Shown here in pieces: positions 1 through 9,500 of a stretch of DNA of 50,586 nucleotides (positions are counted from its first letter, which is position 1; the number at the start of each line of letters is the position of its first letter). The notes under the pieces were generated by a model. It was not told the origin of the DNA. It ran no database searches and saw nothing but the letters and a program-made list of their open reading frames with translations. Made by a program: the position numbers and the translations under genes. The DNA is taken from positions 1 through 50,586 of IMG/VR virus record IMGVR_UViG_3300025785_001206. The stretch is one strand, 5' to 3'. This DNA comes from a virus.

Positions 1-3000
1 GAACCATCTAAACCTGCTTCACCTGCTAAATTCAAATACCAAGTACCGAAACCATTACAGTTTGCACCATCGCAATGACCCATTTGTAAATTACCTTGTA
101 ATAAACCTGTTCCTGGATCATATGATGTTACAACCCAAGTGGCATATATGTTAGTATTTCCTTGATATATTGTTATAAATGTCTGTCCTGCTGTATATGA
201 TAAACCTGTTCCAACACTTGAACCGAAAGTTGGTTGAGTTACAGTAATAGAAGCAAAAAATGTGCTTGAATATGAAGATGATGTACCGCTTGAACCACTA
301 GTCCCTGAAGAACCCGATGTACCACTTGTTCCGTCTGAACCACTTGTTCCTGAAGTTCCGCTTGTACCTGCTTGAGCGATTAAATCCCAAGATATTAATG
401 AATCAGGCGTTTCATTTTGATTATCGGCGTTTGCAACATACGAACTACCATTGTAATTTACAACATCGTATCTTGCATAATATAAACCATAACTAAACGC
501 ACCTCTTAATGTAAATCCACTACCTGAAGTACCGTCACTACCTGAAGTACCGTCACTACCTGATGAACCTGAAGAACCACTAGATCCTGAAGTTCCGTCG
601 CTACCACTTGAGCCACTTGTACCGCTTGAACCACTTGTACCATCACTTCCGCTTGTTCCACTTGAACCTGAACTTCCGCTTGTTCCTGCTGAACCACTAG
701 TACCTGAAGAACCGCTACTACCGCTTGAACCACTAGTTCCTGAACTACCAGAAGAACCCGATGAACCGCTACTACCGCTTGTACCTGAAGTTCCGTCACT
801 TCCACTAGTACCTGAAGTACCATCAGTTCCGTCTACTCCTGAAATACCTGAAGAACCACTAGTACCATCGCTACCACTTGTTCCTGAAGATCCATCACTA
901 CCTGAAGTACCATCACTACCTGATGTACCACTTGAACCATTACTTCCACTAGTTCCTGATGTTCCACTTGTTCCGTCTGATCCTGAACTACCCGATGTTC
1001 CTGATGAACCACTAGTTCCTGAAGAACCTGAGCTACCACTTGAACCTGATGTTCCACTTGTTCCTGACGATCCATTACTACCTGAAGTACCGCTAGTTCC
1101 ATCAGAACCATTTGTACCTGAAGTACCGTCTGTTCCATCAATACCCGATATACCTGAAGAACCACTTGTTCCTGAAGAGCCGTCACTACCTGATGTACCA
1201 CTAGTACCATCACTTCCTGAAGAACCCGAAGAACCTGAACTACCAGAAGAACCTGATGTTCCTGAACTTCCTGATGTACCATCACTACCGCTTGAACCAC
1301 TTGTACCTGAAGAACCAGATGAACCACTTGAACCACTTGTACCTGAAGAACCAGATGAACCACTAGTTCCATCGCTTCCTGATGTACCACTAGTTCCATC
1401 AGAACCACTTGTTCCTGAAGTACCATCACTACCACTTGTACCTGAAGTACCATCACTACCACTTGTACCTGAAGTACCATCTGAACCACTAGTACCACTA
1501 GTACCATCACTACCTGATGTACCCGAAGAACCTGAATAACCAACGGCACCATCTAATCCAACTGACCAATCTGAATAACTTCCCGAACCAATTCCTCTTT
1601 CGATTGAAGCCACAATTGTATTGGAACCTGAATAATATGTAACAATTTTTGCTATCATATAATTGTTAGCATCGTGTGCGACAATTATATCTTGAGCTGT
1701 TGTGTATGCTAAATTTGTATCATTTACAACAAAAGTAAGTGTATCACCACTTATATTTGATATTGTTAAATTTGACGAGGATGTTGTTGTGTATATACTA
1801 CCACTTGAACCACTTGTGCCTGATGTACCATCACTACCACTTGTGCCTGAAGTTCCATCTGAACCGCTTGTTCCATCACTACCACTAGTTCCGCTTGTTC
1901 CATCACTACCTGATGTGCCACTTGTTCCATCACTACCGCTTGTTCCTGATGTTCCAGAGCTTCCTGAAGAACCTGAAGTTCCACTTGAACCACTAGTACC
2001 ATCACTACCTGAACTACCTGAAGTTCCTGAAGAACCACTCGTTCCTGAAGATCCGCTTGTACCAGAAGAACCTGATGTACCCGAAGTCCCGTCACTACCA
2101 CTTGTACCTGAAGAACCATTAGAACCACTTGAACCTGAAGTACCACTTGAACCTGAAGTACCGCTAGTACCGCTTGTTCCGTCGCTACCCGATGTTCCGC
2201 TTGTACCATCACTACCTGATGTACCATCCGAACCACTAGTGCCGCTTGTACCATCAGAACCAGACGTACCCGAAGTACCATCTGTACCATCTACGCCTGA
2301 AATACCTGATGAACCACTTGTTCCATCACTACCTGATGTTCCGTCACTACCACTAGTACCACTAGTTCCGTCAGAACCACTAGTTCCATCAGAACCACTA
2401 GTTCCACTTGAACCATCACTTCCTGATGTACCATCCGAACCACTAGTACCGCTTGAACCATCGCTTCCTGATGTACCATTCGAACCACTTGTTCCGCTTG
2501 AACCATCAGAACCAGAAGTACCTGAAGTACCGTCACTTCCTGATGTGCCATCCGAACCACTTGTTCCGCTTGAACCATCAGATCCGCTAGTACCACTTGT
2601 TCCATCACTACCTGAAGAACCAGATGTTCCTGAACTTCCTGATGAACCTGAGCTACCTGAAGTCCCACTTGAACCACTTGTACCAGATGTACCATTCATA
2701 CCCGATGTTCCTGAACTTCCTGAAGTTCCGTTTGTACCATCCGTACCACTTGTACCATCAGTTCCAGAAGAACCTGATGTTCCATCTGTTCCAGATAAAC
2801 CTGAAGTACCCGAAGTTCCATCAATACCACTTGAACCTGAAGAACCGCTACTACCGCTTGTTCCTGAAGAACCCGCTGAACCTGAGGTTCCTATACTTGA
2901 TAACCAAGTAGAACCATCATAACGATATACGTTATTATCATTTGTATTGTAATATAATGAACCCGTATATTCTCCAACTGGTTCACTTGAATATAAAGGA

Positions 3001-3659
3001 AGTTTTAAATATTTATCCGCATCAATATTTCCTATTACTTGAGACGCTGAAACATAACCAGTAGCAGTTAAATTACCGTTGATATTTTGGTCACCATTGA
3101 ATGTATTTCCTGTTCTCAAATCGGCAAAAACTAAAAAACTATTTTGATCGTAAATTGTTTTACCAGTTGGAATGTATAAATTACCATCACCCCAGAAGTC
3201 CCATTCTAAAAAAGAACCACTATCAGGACCAAATCCATATAAACCTACACCAACATTAGTTTGGTTAACCCAAACATATGTATTGTGATTATAATCAAGT
3301 CCTAACCAAGGATACGAACCACTAGCACTATTCGCGTGTAAATAAAAACCACCATCAATGTCTAATTTACCTAATTCGATACCATCATCATCTCCAAAAA
3401 AAAGACTATTCGATAGATGTAATGCACCACTAATATGACCATCACCAATTAAATTAATACTACCACTTATTGAAAGCGATCCAGTATTATATGTGTTAGT
3501 TGTAATTATTTCTTCAATTGATGGTGCAATTGAACCTGACTTAGCAAAATAAAGCTTACCGTCAGTGGTGTTTATTGATAATTCACCTAATTGTAATTGG
3601 TCGTTAGTAGGGATTTTACCCGCTACCGAACTTCTACGAAGTTTAATAATTTGAGCCAT
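1..3659 (-). CDS. Collagen-like tail fibre protein (3' end beyond window)
   Basis: The frame is open from the ATG at 3659 to the left edge (about 1219 codons), so the C-terminus is missing. Residues 1-40 (MAQIIKLRRSSVAGKIPT, then LGELSINTTDGKLYF) resemble the N-terminal attachment motif of many phage fibres; residues 40-255 look like beta-rich shaft. From about residue 256 the chain is Gly-X-Y triplets (GTS, GSS, GTD, no proline). They are interrupted by a folded module at about 620-708 ([19 protein letters not shown] ... GAVG), a CBM5/12-like module at about 1042-1098 (GFTLRGAFSYG ... YNGSSYVAN), and a divergent copy of the first module near the edge. These modules recur in the fibre genes at 12080 and 18872. 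Likely role: receptor or surface binding on the virion. A terminator for the preceding gene and a 60-nt leader with two hairpins lie upstream. Fibre call is firm; receptor unknown. Confidence 0.85.
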   Translation of the reverse strand, partial: MAQIIKLRRSSVAGKIPTNDQLQLGELSINTTDGKLYFAKSGSIAPSIEEIITTNTYNTGSLSISGSINLIGDGHISGALHLSNSLFFGDDDGIELGKLDIDGGFYLHANSASGSYPWLGLDYNHNTYVWVNQTNVGVGLYGFGPDSGSFLEWDFWGDGNLYIPTGKTIYDQNSFLVFADLRTGNTFNGDQNINGNLTATGYVSASQVIGNIDADKYLKLPLYSSEPVGEYTGSLYYNTNDNNVYRYDGSTWLSSIGTSGSAGSSGTSGSSGSSGSSGIDGTSGTSGLSGTDGTSGSSGTDGTSGTDGTNGTSGSSGTSGMNGTSGTSGSSGTSGSSGSSGSSGTSGSSGSDGTSGTSGSDGSSGTSGSDGTSGSDGTSGTSGSDGSSGTSGSNGTSGSDGSSGTSGSDGTSGSDGSSGTSGSDGTSGSDGTSGTSGSDGTSGSDGTSGSSGISGVDGTDGTSGTSGSDGTSGTSGSDGTSGSDGTSGTSGSDGTSGTSGTSGSSGTSGSSGSNGSSGTSGSDGTSGTSGSSGTSGSSGTSGSSGTSGSSGSDGTSGSSGTSGSSGSSGTSGTSGSDGTSGTSGSDGTSGTSGSDGTSGSDGTSGTSGSDGTSGTSGSSGSIYTTTSSSNLTISNISGDTLTFVVNDTNLAYTTAQDIIVAHDANNYMIAKIVTYYSGSNTIVASIERGIGSGSYSDWSVGLDGAVGYSGSSGTSGSDGTSGTSGSDGTSGTSGSDGTSGTSGSDGTSGTSGSDGTSGTSGSDGTSGSSGSSGTSGSSGSSGSSGTSGSSGSDGTSGSSGTSGSSGSSGSSGSSGSDGTSGTSGSDGSSGTSGSSGISGIDGTDGTSGTNGSDGTSGTSGSNGSSGTSGTSGSSGSSGSSGTSGSSGTSGSSGSDGTSGTSGTSGSNGSSGTSGSDGTSGSDGSSGTSGSDGTSGSSGISGVDGTDGTSGTSGSDGTSGTSGSSGSSGSSGSSGTSGSSGSSGSSGTSGSAGTSGSSGSSGTSGSDGTSGSSGTSGSSGSDGTSGSSGSSGSSGSDGTSGSDGTSGSGFTLRGAFSYGLYYARYDVVNYNGSSYVANADNQNETPDSLISWDLIAQAGTSGTSGTSGSDGTSGTSGSSGTSGSSGTSSSYSSTFFASITVTQPTFGSSVGTGLSYTAGQTFITIYQGNTNIYATWVVTSYDPGTGLLQGNLQMGHCDGANCNGFGTWYLNLAGEAGLDG
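280..2894 (-). repeat. Gly-X-Y (GTSG-type) coding repeat arrays
   Basis: Nine-base-periodic coding repeats for Gly-Thr-Ser, Gly-Ser-Ser and Gly-Thr-Asp triplets in the fibre gene ending off the left edge, interrupted at about 1535-1800 and 365-530 by non-repetitive modules. Synonymous codons (GGT/GGA, TCA/AGT, ACA/ACT) are mixed, so the DNA repeat is much less perfect than the protein repeat. Confidence 0.9.
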
Positions 3660-3679
3660 ATGTATGGTTTCCTTTGTTT

Positions 3680-3715
3680 GTGATATGTATCACGGTTAAT
3701 AACCTATGTAGGTTA
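3680..3715 (-). promoter_or_regulatory. Two leader hairpins with identical ACAT loops
   Basis: In the leader of the fibre gene starting at 3659 there are two perfect inverted repeats. 3700-3715 has 6-bp arms (TAACCT/AGGTTA) and 3680-3693 has 5-bp arms (GTGAT/ATCAC). Both enclose the tetranucleotide ACAT on the minus strand. They lie between the promoter-like motif at 3720-3726 and the start codon, so they would be transcribed. Function unknown; they could be a translational operator or a chance pair in AT-rich DNA. Confidence 0.4.
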
Positions 3716-3719
3716 CCTA

Positions 3720-3726
3720 ATAAATA
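3720..3726 (-). promoter_or_regulatory. Late-promoter-like motif TATTTAT
   Basis: Minus-strand TATTTAT, 60 nt before the fibre start at 3659. It shares its core with the boxes in front of most structural genes here, but its spacing is the longest. Confidence 0.4.
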
Positions 3727-3741
3727 GTTTTATTAAATAAA

Positions 3742-3768
3742 AAAGGAAGTTTTTTTAGAACTTCCTTT
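3742..3768 (-). terminator. Rho-independent terminator
   Basis: A perfect 10-bp stem (3742-3751 with 3759-3768) with a 7-nt loop is followed on the minus strand by a T-rich tract (TTTATTT). It directly follows the stop codon of the 76-residue gene at 3777 and separates it from the fibre gene at 3659. Confidence 0.85.
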
Positions 3769-3776
3769 GTGTTATT

Positions 3777-4007
3777 TTAATTTAATTCGATGATGTGATG
3801 AATAAAAGGTTTTTTTGGGAGATAATTGTCCTCAGCATTCATATTATTAGCAACTACTCTCTGTGTTTTAATGTTAATATATGTATTTGGATTTGATAAT
3901 GCTTTTATCTGTGCAATAGTGGGATTATCTAATTCTTGGTGTTGAATTTCTTCTTTAACTTTAATATTATTTTTGTTTATAACAGTTAATTTTACTTTAT
4001 AATTCAT
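3777..4007 (-). CDS. Small hypothetical protein (76 aa)
   Basis: I do not recognise this protein. It is 76 residues, lysine- and asparagine-rich, with a probable N-terminal beta hairpin (MNYKVKLTVINKNNIKVKEE), a short helix around TIAQIKAL, and a charged C-terminal half ending HHIIELN. There is no signal peptide or membrane segment. A TATTTATC box lies 16 nt before the ATG, and a terminator follows the stop, so it may be a monocistronic late gene. It sits between a pirin and the collagen fibre, so a virion or fibre-related role is possible but only by position. Confidence 0.6.
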   Translation of the reverse strand: MNYKVKLTVINKNNIKVKEEIQHQELDNPTIAQIKALSNPNTYINIKTQRVVANNMNAEDNYLPKKPFIHHIIELN

Positions 4008-4023
4008 TTTAAATGTGTTTATG

Positions 4024-4030
4024 ATAAATA
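4024..4030 (-). promoter_or_regulatory. Late-promoter-like motif TATTTAT
   Basis: Minus-strand TATTTAT, 16 nt before the ATG at 4007 and immediately before the stop codon of the pirin gene. Confidence 0.45.
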
Positions 4031-4708
4031 TTAGACTAAATCAAATAAAATAATTTCTGTTTCTGTATCAGGAAAAATTTGAATTTTTTCTTCTTGTGTA
4101 AAACTCAATCCATCGCCTTCGATTAATGGTATATTATTAACATTTGATGTTCCTGATATAACATAGAGATAATAATTGCGATTAGAATTCAAATCAAATG
4201 TAAAATTTTCATTAAAAATTCCTGATAGAAATTTTGTATCTTGTTTGATTGATAATTTGGAAGTAATATCACAAAATTGATTAAGTTTATCTTCTCTTGT
4301 GAATTGATACCATTCGTGTATGGGTTCTGTATCGAAAACATTTGGTCTAATCCATAATTGTAAATATCTATTTGGATTTTCAGACGCATTTCCTTCTGTA
4401 TGTTTAATTCCTGAACCTGTGCTCATTCTTTGAACCGCTCCTGCAGGAATATCTAACGTATTTCCGTGGCTATCTGTGTGTCTACAAACACCTTCAACAA
4501 CATAACCGAATATTTCCATATTTTTATGTTCGTGAATTGGTACATGTCCACCAGGTTGAACTCTGTCATCATTAATAGTCTGTAAATGACTAAAATTCAT
4601 ATAACGTGCATCATAATAAGATGGAAAACTAAACGTTCTATATGAATTTATCCAACTTGCCCTTGGATTCCCTCGAGTATTTGCTGGTCTATGTATTATC
4701 ATAAACAA
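4031..4708 (-). CDS. Pirin family protein (cupin)
   Basis: At 225 residues this is close to the usual length of bacterial pirins. The N-terminal cupin carries the family signature in order: RGNPRASWINSYRTFSFPSY, INDDRVQPGGHVPIHEHKNM, EIFGYVVEGVCRHTDSHGN, VQRMSTGSGIKHTEGN, YLQLWI. The metal-binding set (His-X-His, a later His and a Glu) appears intact in HEHKNMEI and KHTEGN, so a bound metal is likely. Known pirins act as quercetinase-like dioxygenases or redox-sensing regulators; the role in a phage is unknown. The gene lies 5 nt after the fibre-family gene ending at 4714, inside the adhesin region, and is probably co-transcribed with it. Translation could begin at Met1 (4708) or Met3 (4702). 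The family call is firm, the function is not. Confidence 0.85.
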   Translation of the reverse strand: MFMIIHRPANTRGNPRASWINSYRTFSFPSYYDARYMNFSHLQTINDDRVQPGGHVPIHEHKNMEIFGYVVEGVCRHTDSHGNTLDIPAGAVQRMSTGSGIKHTEGNASENPNRYLQLWIRPNVFDTEPIHEWYQFTREDKLNQFCDITSKLSIKQDTKFLSGIFNENFTFDLNSNRNYYLYVISGTSNVNNIPLIEGDGLSFTQEEKIQIFPDTETEIILFDLV

Positions 4709-4713
4709 TCAGA

Positions 4714-5979
4714 TTAACACCAATAGTTATCGTTAGATTCTATAACAGGGAAATATGGAGTGAATGTTGCAGGGAAATTGAAAGTGCCCATCAAACTTGG
4801 ATTTGTTGGATCAGTGCCGTAGGTTTGATTTGTCATCCAATCATTATGACTTAAATCAATCGGGCTCATATATATCTCATCCCCGTCATATTTTAATCTC
4901 ACTTTACCTGTGGACACTGTACTACCTGCTCCCCAAGTAACATTAAAAATATAAGAAATACCAATTGAAAGTCCTAAAGAATCATATGAATTTATTACTT
5001 GTGTCGTTAAACCACTTGTTATTTGATAATACATATATGCATCACCAATACTATTAGTAGAATTATTTGTAAATCCTGATGTACCATTTGGAGTCATAGC
5101 ATTGTAACCTACATATGTTATATCAGATGGATTTAAGGTAAATGATAATGCTACACCTATTTTTAAAAACTCAGAACTATTAGGAGTACCTGTACCATCC
5201 CAACCTGTAAAAGATGTATTAGATGATTCAAATAAAGTTAAATCATTAGCTCCAGTAGCATCCGCTATGTCCCAAGCTATACCTAAGTGATTGAGACTAG
5301 CACCATTTGCTTCAAAAGTATCGGGTAAGAAATTAAATGTTATGAAATTTGAATTTTGTCTAAATGTGATTTGACCGGTATTACCAATTGCTTGTTGTAA
5401 ATAAGTACCTTTTTCAGTACCCGTTGAATCGAACTCATTGACATATATTGCACCTTGTGTTAAAATTAAATTTGGGTCAGATAAACCTGAATCATTTGAA
5501 CCTTGGGTATTTGGGAATGTAATACTTCCTGAATCCCAAGCCGGTGAATATCCTAAAGAATCCACATATAATACCCATTCACCTGTTACTCCTGTTGTAC
5601 TTCCATAAGATGTCCAACAACCATTATTCGCTAACCAAGTTTGTGCATCGGTTACAGTAGAACCATAACTACCTGAAGACATCCAATTAACTAAATTTAA
5701 AAAAGTAGCGTCAGTTAAATCTGTTGATTGATAAAAACCAACTGATGCTGATGTTGGTGTAACTCCTACTGGTACAGGTTCGTTGTTACCTGGAACAGGA
5801 AATGCTACAATGTAATTATTGGTTTGGTCTGGACTCATCCACCATTGAACATCACCATAATTTTGTGAATAATCAATTGATGGGTCAGTTCCAACTGCCA
5901 AATTTCCAATTTGTGTTGTATCGGAAATAGGTGAACCTGGATTAGATGCTATTGGGGTTGTTATATATGATACTGACAT
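4714..5979 (-). CDS. Virion adhesin, shared N-terminal domain family, variant C-terminus (421 aa)
   Basis: Residues 1-127 form the N-terminal domain shared with the genes at 6164, 6576 and 10617: PISDTTQIGNLAVG, YSQNYGDVQWW, a P-x-G-V-x-P segment, FYQSTDLTDATFL, and NNGCWTSY. This domain probably attaches the protein to a common site on the particle. Unlike its larger relatives there is no Pro-Thr linker; residues 128-421 are beta-rich and aromatic (WVLYVDSLGYSPAW, GQITFRQNSNFITFNF, GISYIFNVTWGAG), and I cannot assign them to a family. The protein ends in NDNYWC. A TATTTAT box lies 13 nt upstream and an A-rich stretch precedes the ATG, as in Bacteroidota genes. A receptor-binding role is inferred from context. 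Confidence 0.7.
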   Translation of the reverse strand: MSVSYITTPIASNPGSPISDTTQIGNLAVGTDPSIDYSQNYGDVQWWMSPDQTNNYIVAFPVPGNNEPVPVGVTPTSASVGFYQSTDLTDATFLNLVNWMSSGSYGSTVTDAQTWLANNGCWTSYGSTTGVTGEWVLYVDSLGYSPAWDSGSITFPNTQGSNDSGLSDPNLILTQGAIYVNEFDSTGTEKGTYLQQAIGNTGQITFRQNSNFITFNFLPDTFEANGASLNHLGIAWDIADATGANDLTLFESSNTSFTGWDGTGTPNSSEFLKIGVALSFTLNPSDITYVGYNAMTPNGTSGFTNNSTNSIGDAYMYYQITSGLTTQVINSYDSLGLSIGISYIFNVTWGAGSTVSTGKVRLKYDGDEIYMSPIDLSHNDWMTNQTYGTDPTNPSLMGTFNFPATFTPYFPVIESNDNYWC

Positions 5980-5992
5980 TTTTTCTTTTTAA

Positions 5993-5999
5993 ATAAATA
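5993..5999 (-). promoter_or_regulatory. Late-promoter-like motif TATTTAT
   Basis: Minus-strand TATTTAT, 13 nt before the ATG at 5979. Confidence 0.45.
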
Positions 6000-6002
6000 G
6001 TT

Positions 6003-6146
6003 TTATTGAACATATAAATCATACTCCAAGCCATTTGTTGAAGATATAATTTGATTGTCATCTGTTCCGATAGCTAAATTACCATCTTGTTGTGTTCCTG
6101 AGATTGAACCACCTGTATTATATGCAAATGCTCTTGTTATTGCCAT
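6003..6146 (-). CDS. Truncated paralogue of the fibre N-terminal domain (47 aa)
   Basis: This 47-residue frame starts [18 protein letters not shown] and continues QQDGNLAIGTDD. It closely matches the first 30 residues of the 1331-residue fibre protein ([20 protein letters not shown], then NLAIG) but then diverges and stops at TAA (6003-6005), losing the YGGVKWW part of the domain. A TATAAAT/ATTTATA box lies about 11 nt before its ATG, like its neighbours, so it may still be expressed. It could be the decayed start of a sixth fibre gene or a genuine mini-protein. It is easily missed because it is short. Confidence 0.55.
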   Translation of the reverse strand: MAITRAFAYNTGGSISGTQQDGNLAIGTDDNQIISSTNGLEYDLYVQ

Positions 6147-6157
6147 TTTAATTTTTT

Positions 6158-6164
6158 TATAAAT
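6158..6164 (-). promoter_or_regulatory. Late-promoter-like motif ATTTATA
   Basis: Minus-strand ATTTATA about 11 nt before the ATG at 6146; it overlaps the stop codon of the gene at 6164. Confidence 0.4.
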
Positions 6165-6547
6165 TACGAATTATATGATGTCCAATATCCATTGTTATTT
6201 AACCAAGTAACAGCAGAATTCGCATCAACAAAAGTTTGATCGAAAACTGTATTAACCAAACTCACCATTGATGGGTCCGACAAAGTTGTAGAACGTTTGA
6301 ATTTTACAGATGCCGATGGAGGAAAAACACCCCCTGGTGTAGGTTGACTATTTAATGTATCTACAATTGCGATAACATAACCAGTAGATTCATCAGGACC
6401 TTCCCACCAAGTTACTCCACCATAATTTTGTGAATAATCAATTGATGGATCTGTTTGATAAGATAAAAGACCGATGTTTCCCGCATCACCTATTGGGTCT
6501 CCTGTGTTATTGTAAGCAAATGCTCTTGTTGTGTATACTCTTGACAT
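6164..6547 (-). CDS. Solo N-terminal domain of the fibre family (127 aa)
   Basis: The whole 127-residue protein is the shared N-terminal domain: TTRAFAYNNTGDPIGDAGN, DYSQNYGGVTWWEGPDES, GYVIA, a P-x-G-G-V-x-P segment, FKRSTTLSDPSM, and ending NNNGYWTSYNS, the exact point at which relatives continue into Pro-Thr linkers. It could be a capping or spacer subunit occupying the same attachment site, or the remnant of a fibre that lost its C-terminal part. It lies 28 nt downstream of the 1331-residue fibre gene, with the ATTTATA-type box overlapping that gene's stop codon. No lectin or enzyme domain is present. Confidence 0.7.
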   Translation of the reverse strand: MSRVYTTRAFAYNNTGDPIGDAGNIGLLSYQTDPSIDYSQNYGGVTWWEGPDESTGYVIAIVDTLNSQPTPGGVFPPSASVKFKRSTTLSDPSMVSLVNTVFDQTFVDANSAVTWLNNNGYWTSYNS

Positions 6548-6575
6548 TTTTTTTGTTTTTTAATTTTTTTTTATT

Positions 6576-9500
6576 TTATAAATCAAAGTTTCCTGTTGAT
6601 GTATCGACTGTTAAATAATCAGTACCATTGAAATTTAAGCTACCAACTCCATAATATGATGGGAATGGTGAATCCGAATCGTAGGTTACACTATTATTAT
6701 TTGTTATTGTATTTGCATATGTTGAAGAATCTACAAATGGATTACTACTTGATACTCCTAATAATAATTTAGTTTGAGAATATGCTGTCAATGGTGCTGT
6801 TGGAACTGTAAGTGATGGGCCGCGATAAACAACTCCATCTGTCCATCTGAAGTTTGTAATTTTACCTTCTATCAAACTATCAGGACTACCTCCATTTATT
6901 TCTCCACCGATTACTAACGGAGGAACAGTTCCTGCTAAACTTGGTTGAATATTATCATTAAATACCGTTGTTCCTGTTAGAACACCATCGATGTAAAAAT
7001 TAACAGTTCCACTATCTCTTACAATACAATAGTGATGCCAACTTGTAGTATCAATATTTAAACCTGTTATTGTTATTTGAGGACTGCTTTCTGACCACCA
7101 ATACATTGTATTACCATAACCACCCTCAATTGAAACTCCATTCATATAACTTACACCATCGGTAATACTATATGGTCTTGGATGTATTGTTGGCATATTC
7201 CAACTATTTGATTTCATAAACCATTCGATTGTGAAATCTAAACCTAAAGGAGGTGTTGGTGCTGTTTGATAGAACAATACATTTATTGGATCTGTATAAT
7301 TCAAAATACTTGAAATAGATTGTACTTGGACAATATCATTTGTGCCTGTATCAAAATGGAAAAATAAATAAGTTGAATTATTAGGTGCAGCAACTACTTG
7401 GAAAGCCGATGATGAACCTGAGTACATCACTTGATTACCATCTTGAACTAATGTTACTGTTCCACCTGTAGTTATTAAATCATTAAATTGTGATGAATAA
7501 TCATTTCCACTACTATCACGTTGATTTATGTAAATATTTAATCCATCACCTATACTATAATTAGGATTATATGTCGATATCGAATCATTTGAATGAGTGA
7601 ATATTATATTTCCATTATTTTCTGGTAGGACCGTACTAAAATTTGGAATAGAACCTGACATCACATAGAAGAACCATTGGTCCATAGGAGGAGTTGTCGG
7701 TGTTGGAGTAGGGGTTAATGTGTTCGTTGGTGTATTTGTTGGTGTAACAGTTAATGTTGGTGTAACAGAAGCTGTTATACTAGGTGTTGGTGTAAGTGTA
7801 CTAGTTGGTGTAACACTTGGTGTTGGTGTTTCAGTATTTGTTGGAGTTGGAGTTGGAGAAACCGGTGCAGTATATTTTGCAGCCAATGCCTGAACTCTAT
7901 TATTCATTATGGTATTACCATTGGTTGTTGCCGACCAAGTATTACCATCTGTTGATGTAGCTAGTTGATTTGTTCCTATACCACCTGCAACCCATTTGGT
8001 ACCAGTCCACGTTGCACAATATGCTTGAAATGAAAATATTGTATTTCCGTTTGTTGCACCTGACCAAGTAATACCATCAGACGAATATGCTAATGAGTTT
8101 GTACCCTGTCCGGCAGCAATCCATTGTGAACCGTTATAAGAAATACCGTAACCTGTACCCGTAATTATACTATTACCACTTGTTGATCCTGTCCAAGTTA
8201 CACCATCTGTTGAATATGCAATTCTATTTATACCTGTACCAACCGCTACCCACTTATTACCACCCCAAGCAACATTGTAACATGATCCTGAGAATATTGT
8301 CCAACTATTAGTTGCACCTGACCAAGTAATACCATCATCAGAATATGCTATTGTATTTGTATTTCCACCACCTTTCTGAGCGGTTGCAACCCATCTACTT
8401 CCGTTGTATGCAACACCTAATGGTGCACTTCCAAGCACACTCGAATTTGTTGCACCTGACCAAGTAATACCATCATATGAATATGCAATTTTAGCTGAAC
8501 CTGATGAAATACCAACCGCTACCCATTTTCCACCTCCATATGCGATACCTCTAACATTAGTTGTAAATGTTGTTGAACCATTTGTTGCACCTGACCAATT
8601 ATATCCATCATAGGAATATGCTAAAGTATTTGAACTTATCTGTCCACCTGCCACAAACATATTTCCATCTGTTGCAACAGCATATGCTGGTTGCGTAAAA
8701 AATGTATTACCATTTGATGATGCTGACCACGTATTTCCATTATCATATGAGTAACCCAAAGCATTAACTCCACCTGCTGCCACTACCACATTTGTTGGGA
8801 ATGGAGTTGGTGTTGGAGTTTGTGTTGGTGTAGGTGTATTGGATGTTGTAATTGTTGGTGTTAACGTTGGCGTTACACTTGTTGTAGGTGTATTTGTTGG
8901 CGTTAAACTTATTGTTGGTGTATTTGTAGGTGTATTTGTAGGTGTCGGCGTAGGTGTTACTGATGTAGGCGTAGGTGTTGGTGTTACGTTTGATACACCA
9001 TTGAATGTAAGTGAGATAGTTGATCCTGATACAAATCTTGTTGATGCCGCTTGTATCATTTGTGCTGAACGAGTAACATTAAGGTAGAAAAACTGACCAT
9101 TTACTTGGTATTCACTTGAAATTCCTGAATATATTGCAACACTACTTCCTTGAGTTATTGTAAGTGTACCACCACTTGTTTGTAAATTTTGAAATTGTGT
9201 CAAATAACTTGTTCCTGCACTATCATTGTTATTGAAATATAATAATAATGTACCACCTGTATAATTTGGACTATAAGTTCCCAAACCTCCAACTGTATTA
9301 ATAAATGTCGCATTACCATTAGCTGCTGGAGCTGTCATCACGGTTTGATTATCAGGTGAATAGAAGAACCAACCTGGTCCGTTATATCCAACTGTTGGTG
9401 TAGGTGTTGGTGTAGCTGACGATGGAGATGGACTTGGTGTTGGTGAAGGTGCTCCTATGATTACATTGAATGAAAATGCATTTGCTCCACTTCCCCAAGT

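Noticed and set aside
7860-8785. Active sialidase
   Set aside because: Only Asp-box-like strands are evident; the arginine triad and nucleophile of sialidases could not be placed.
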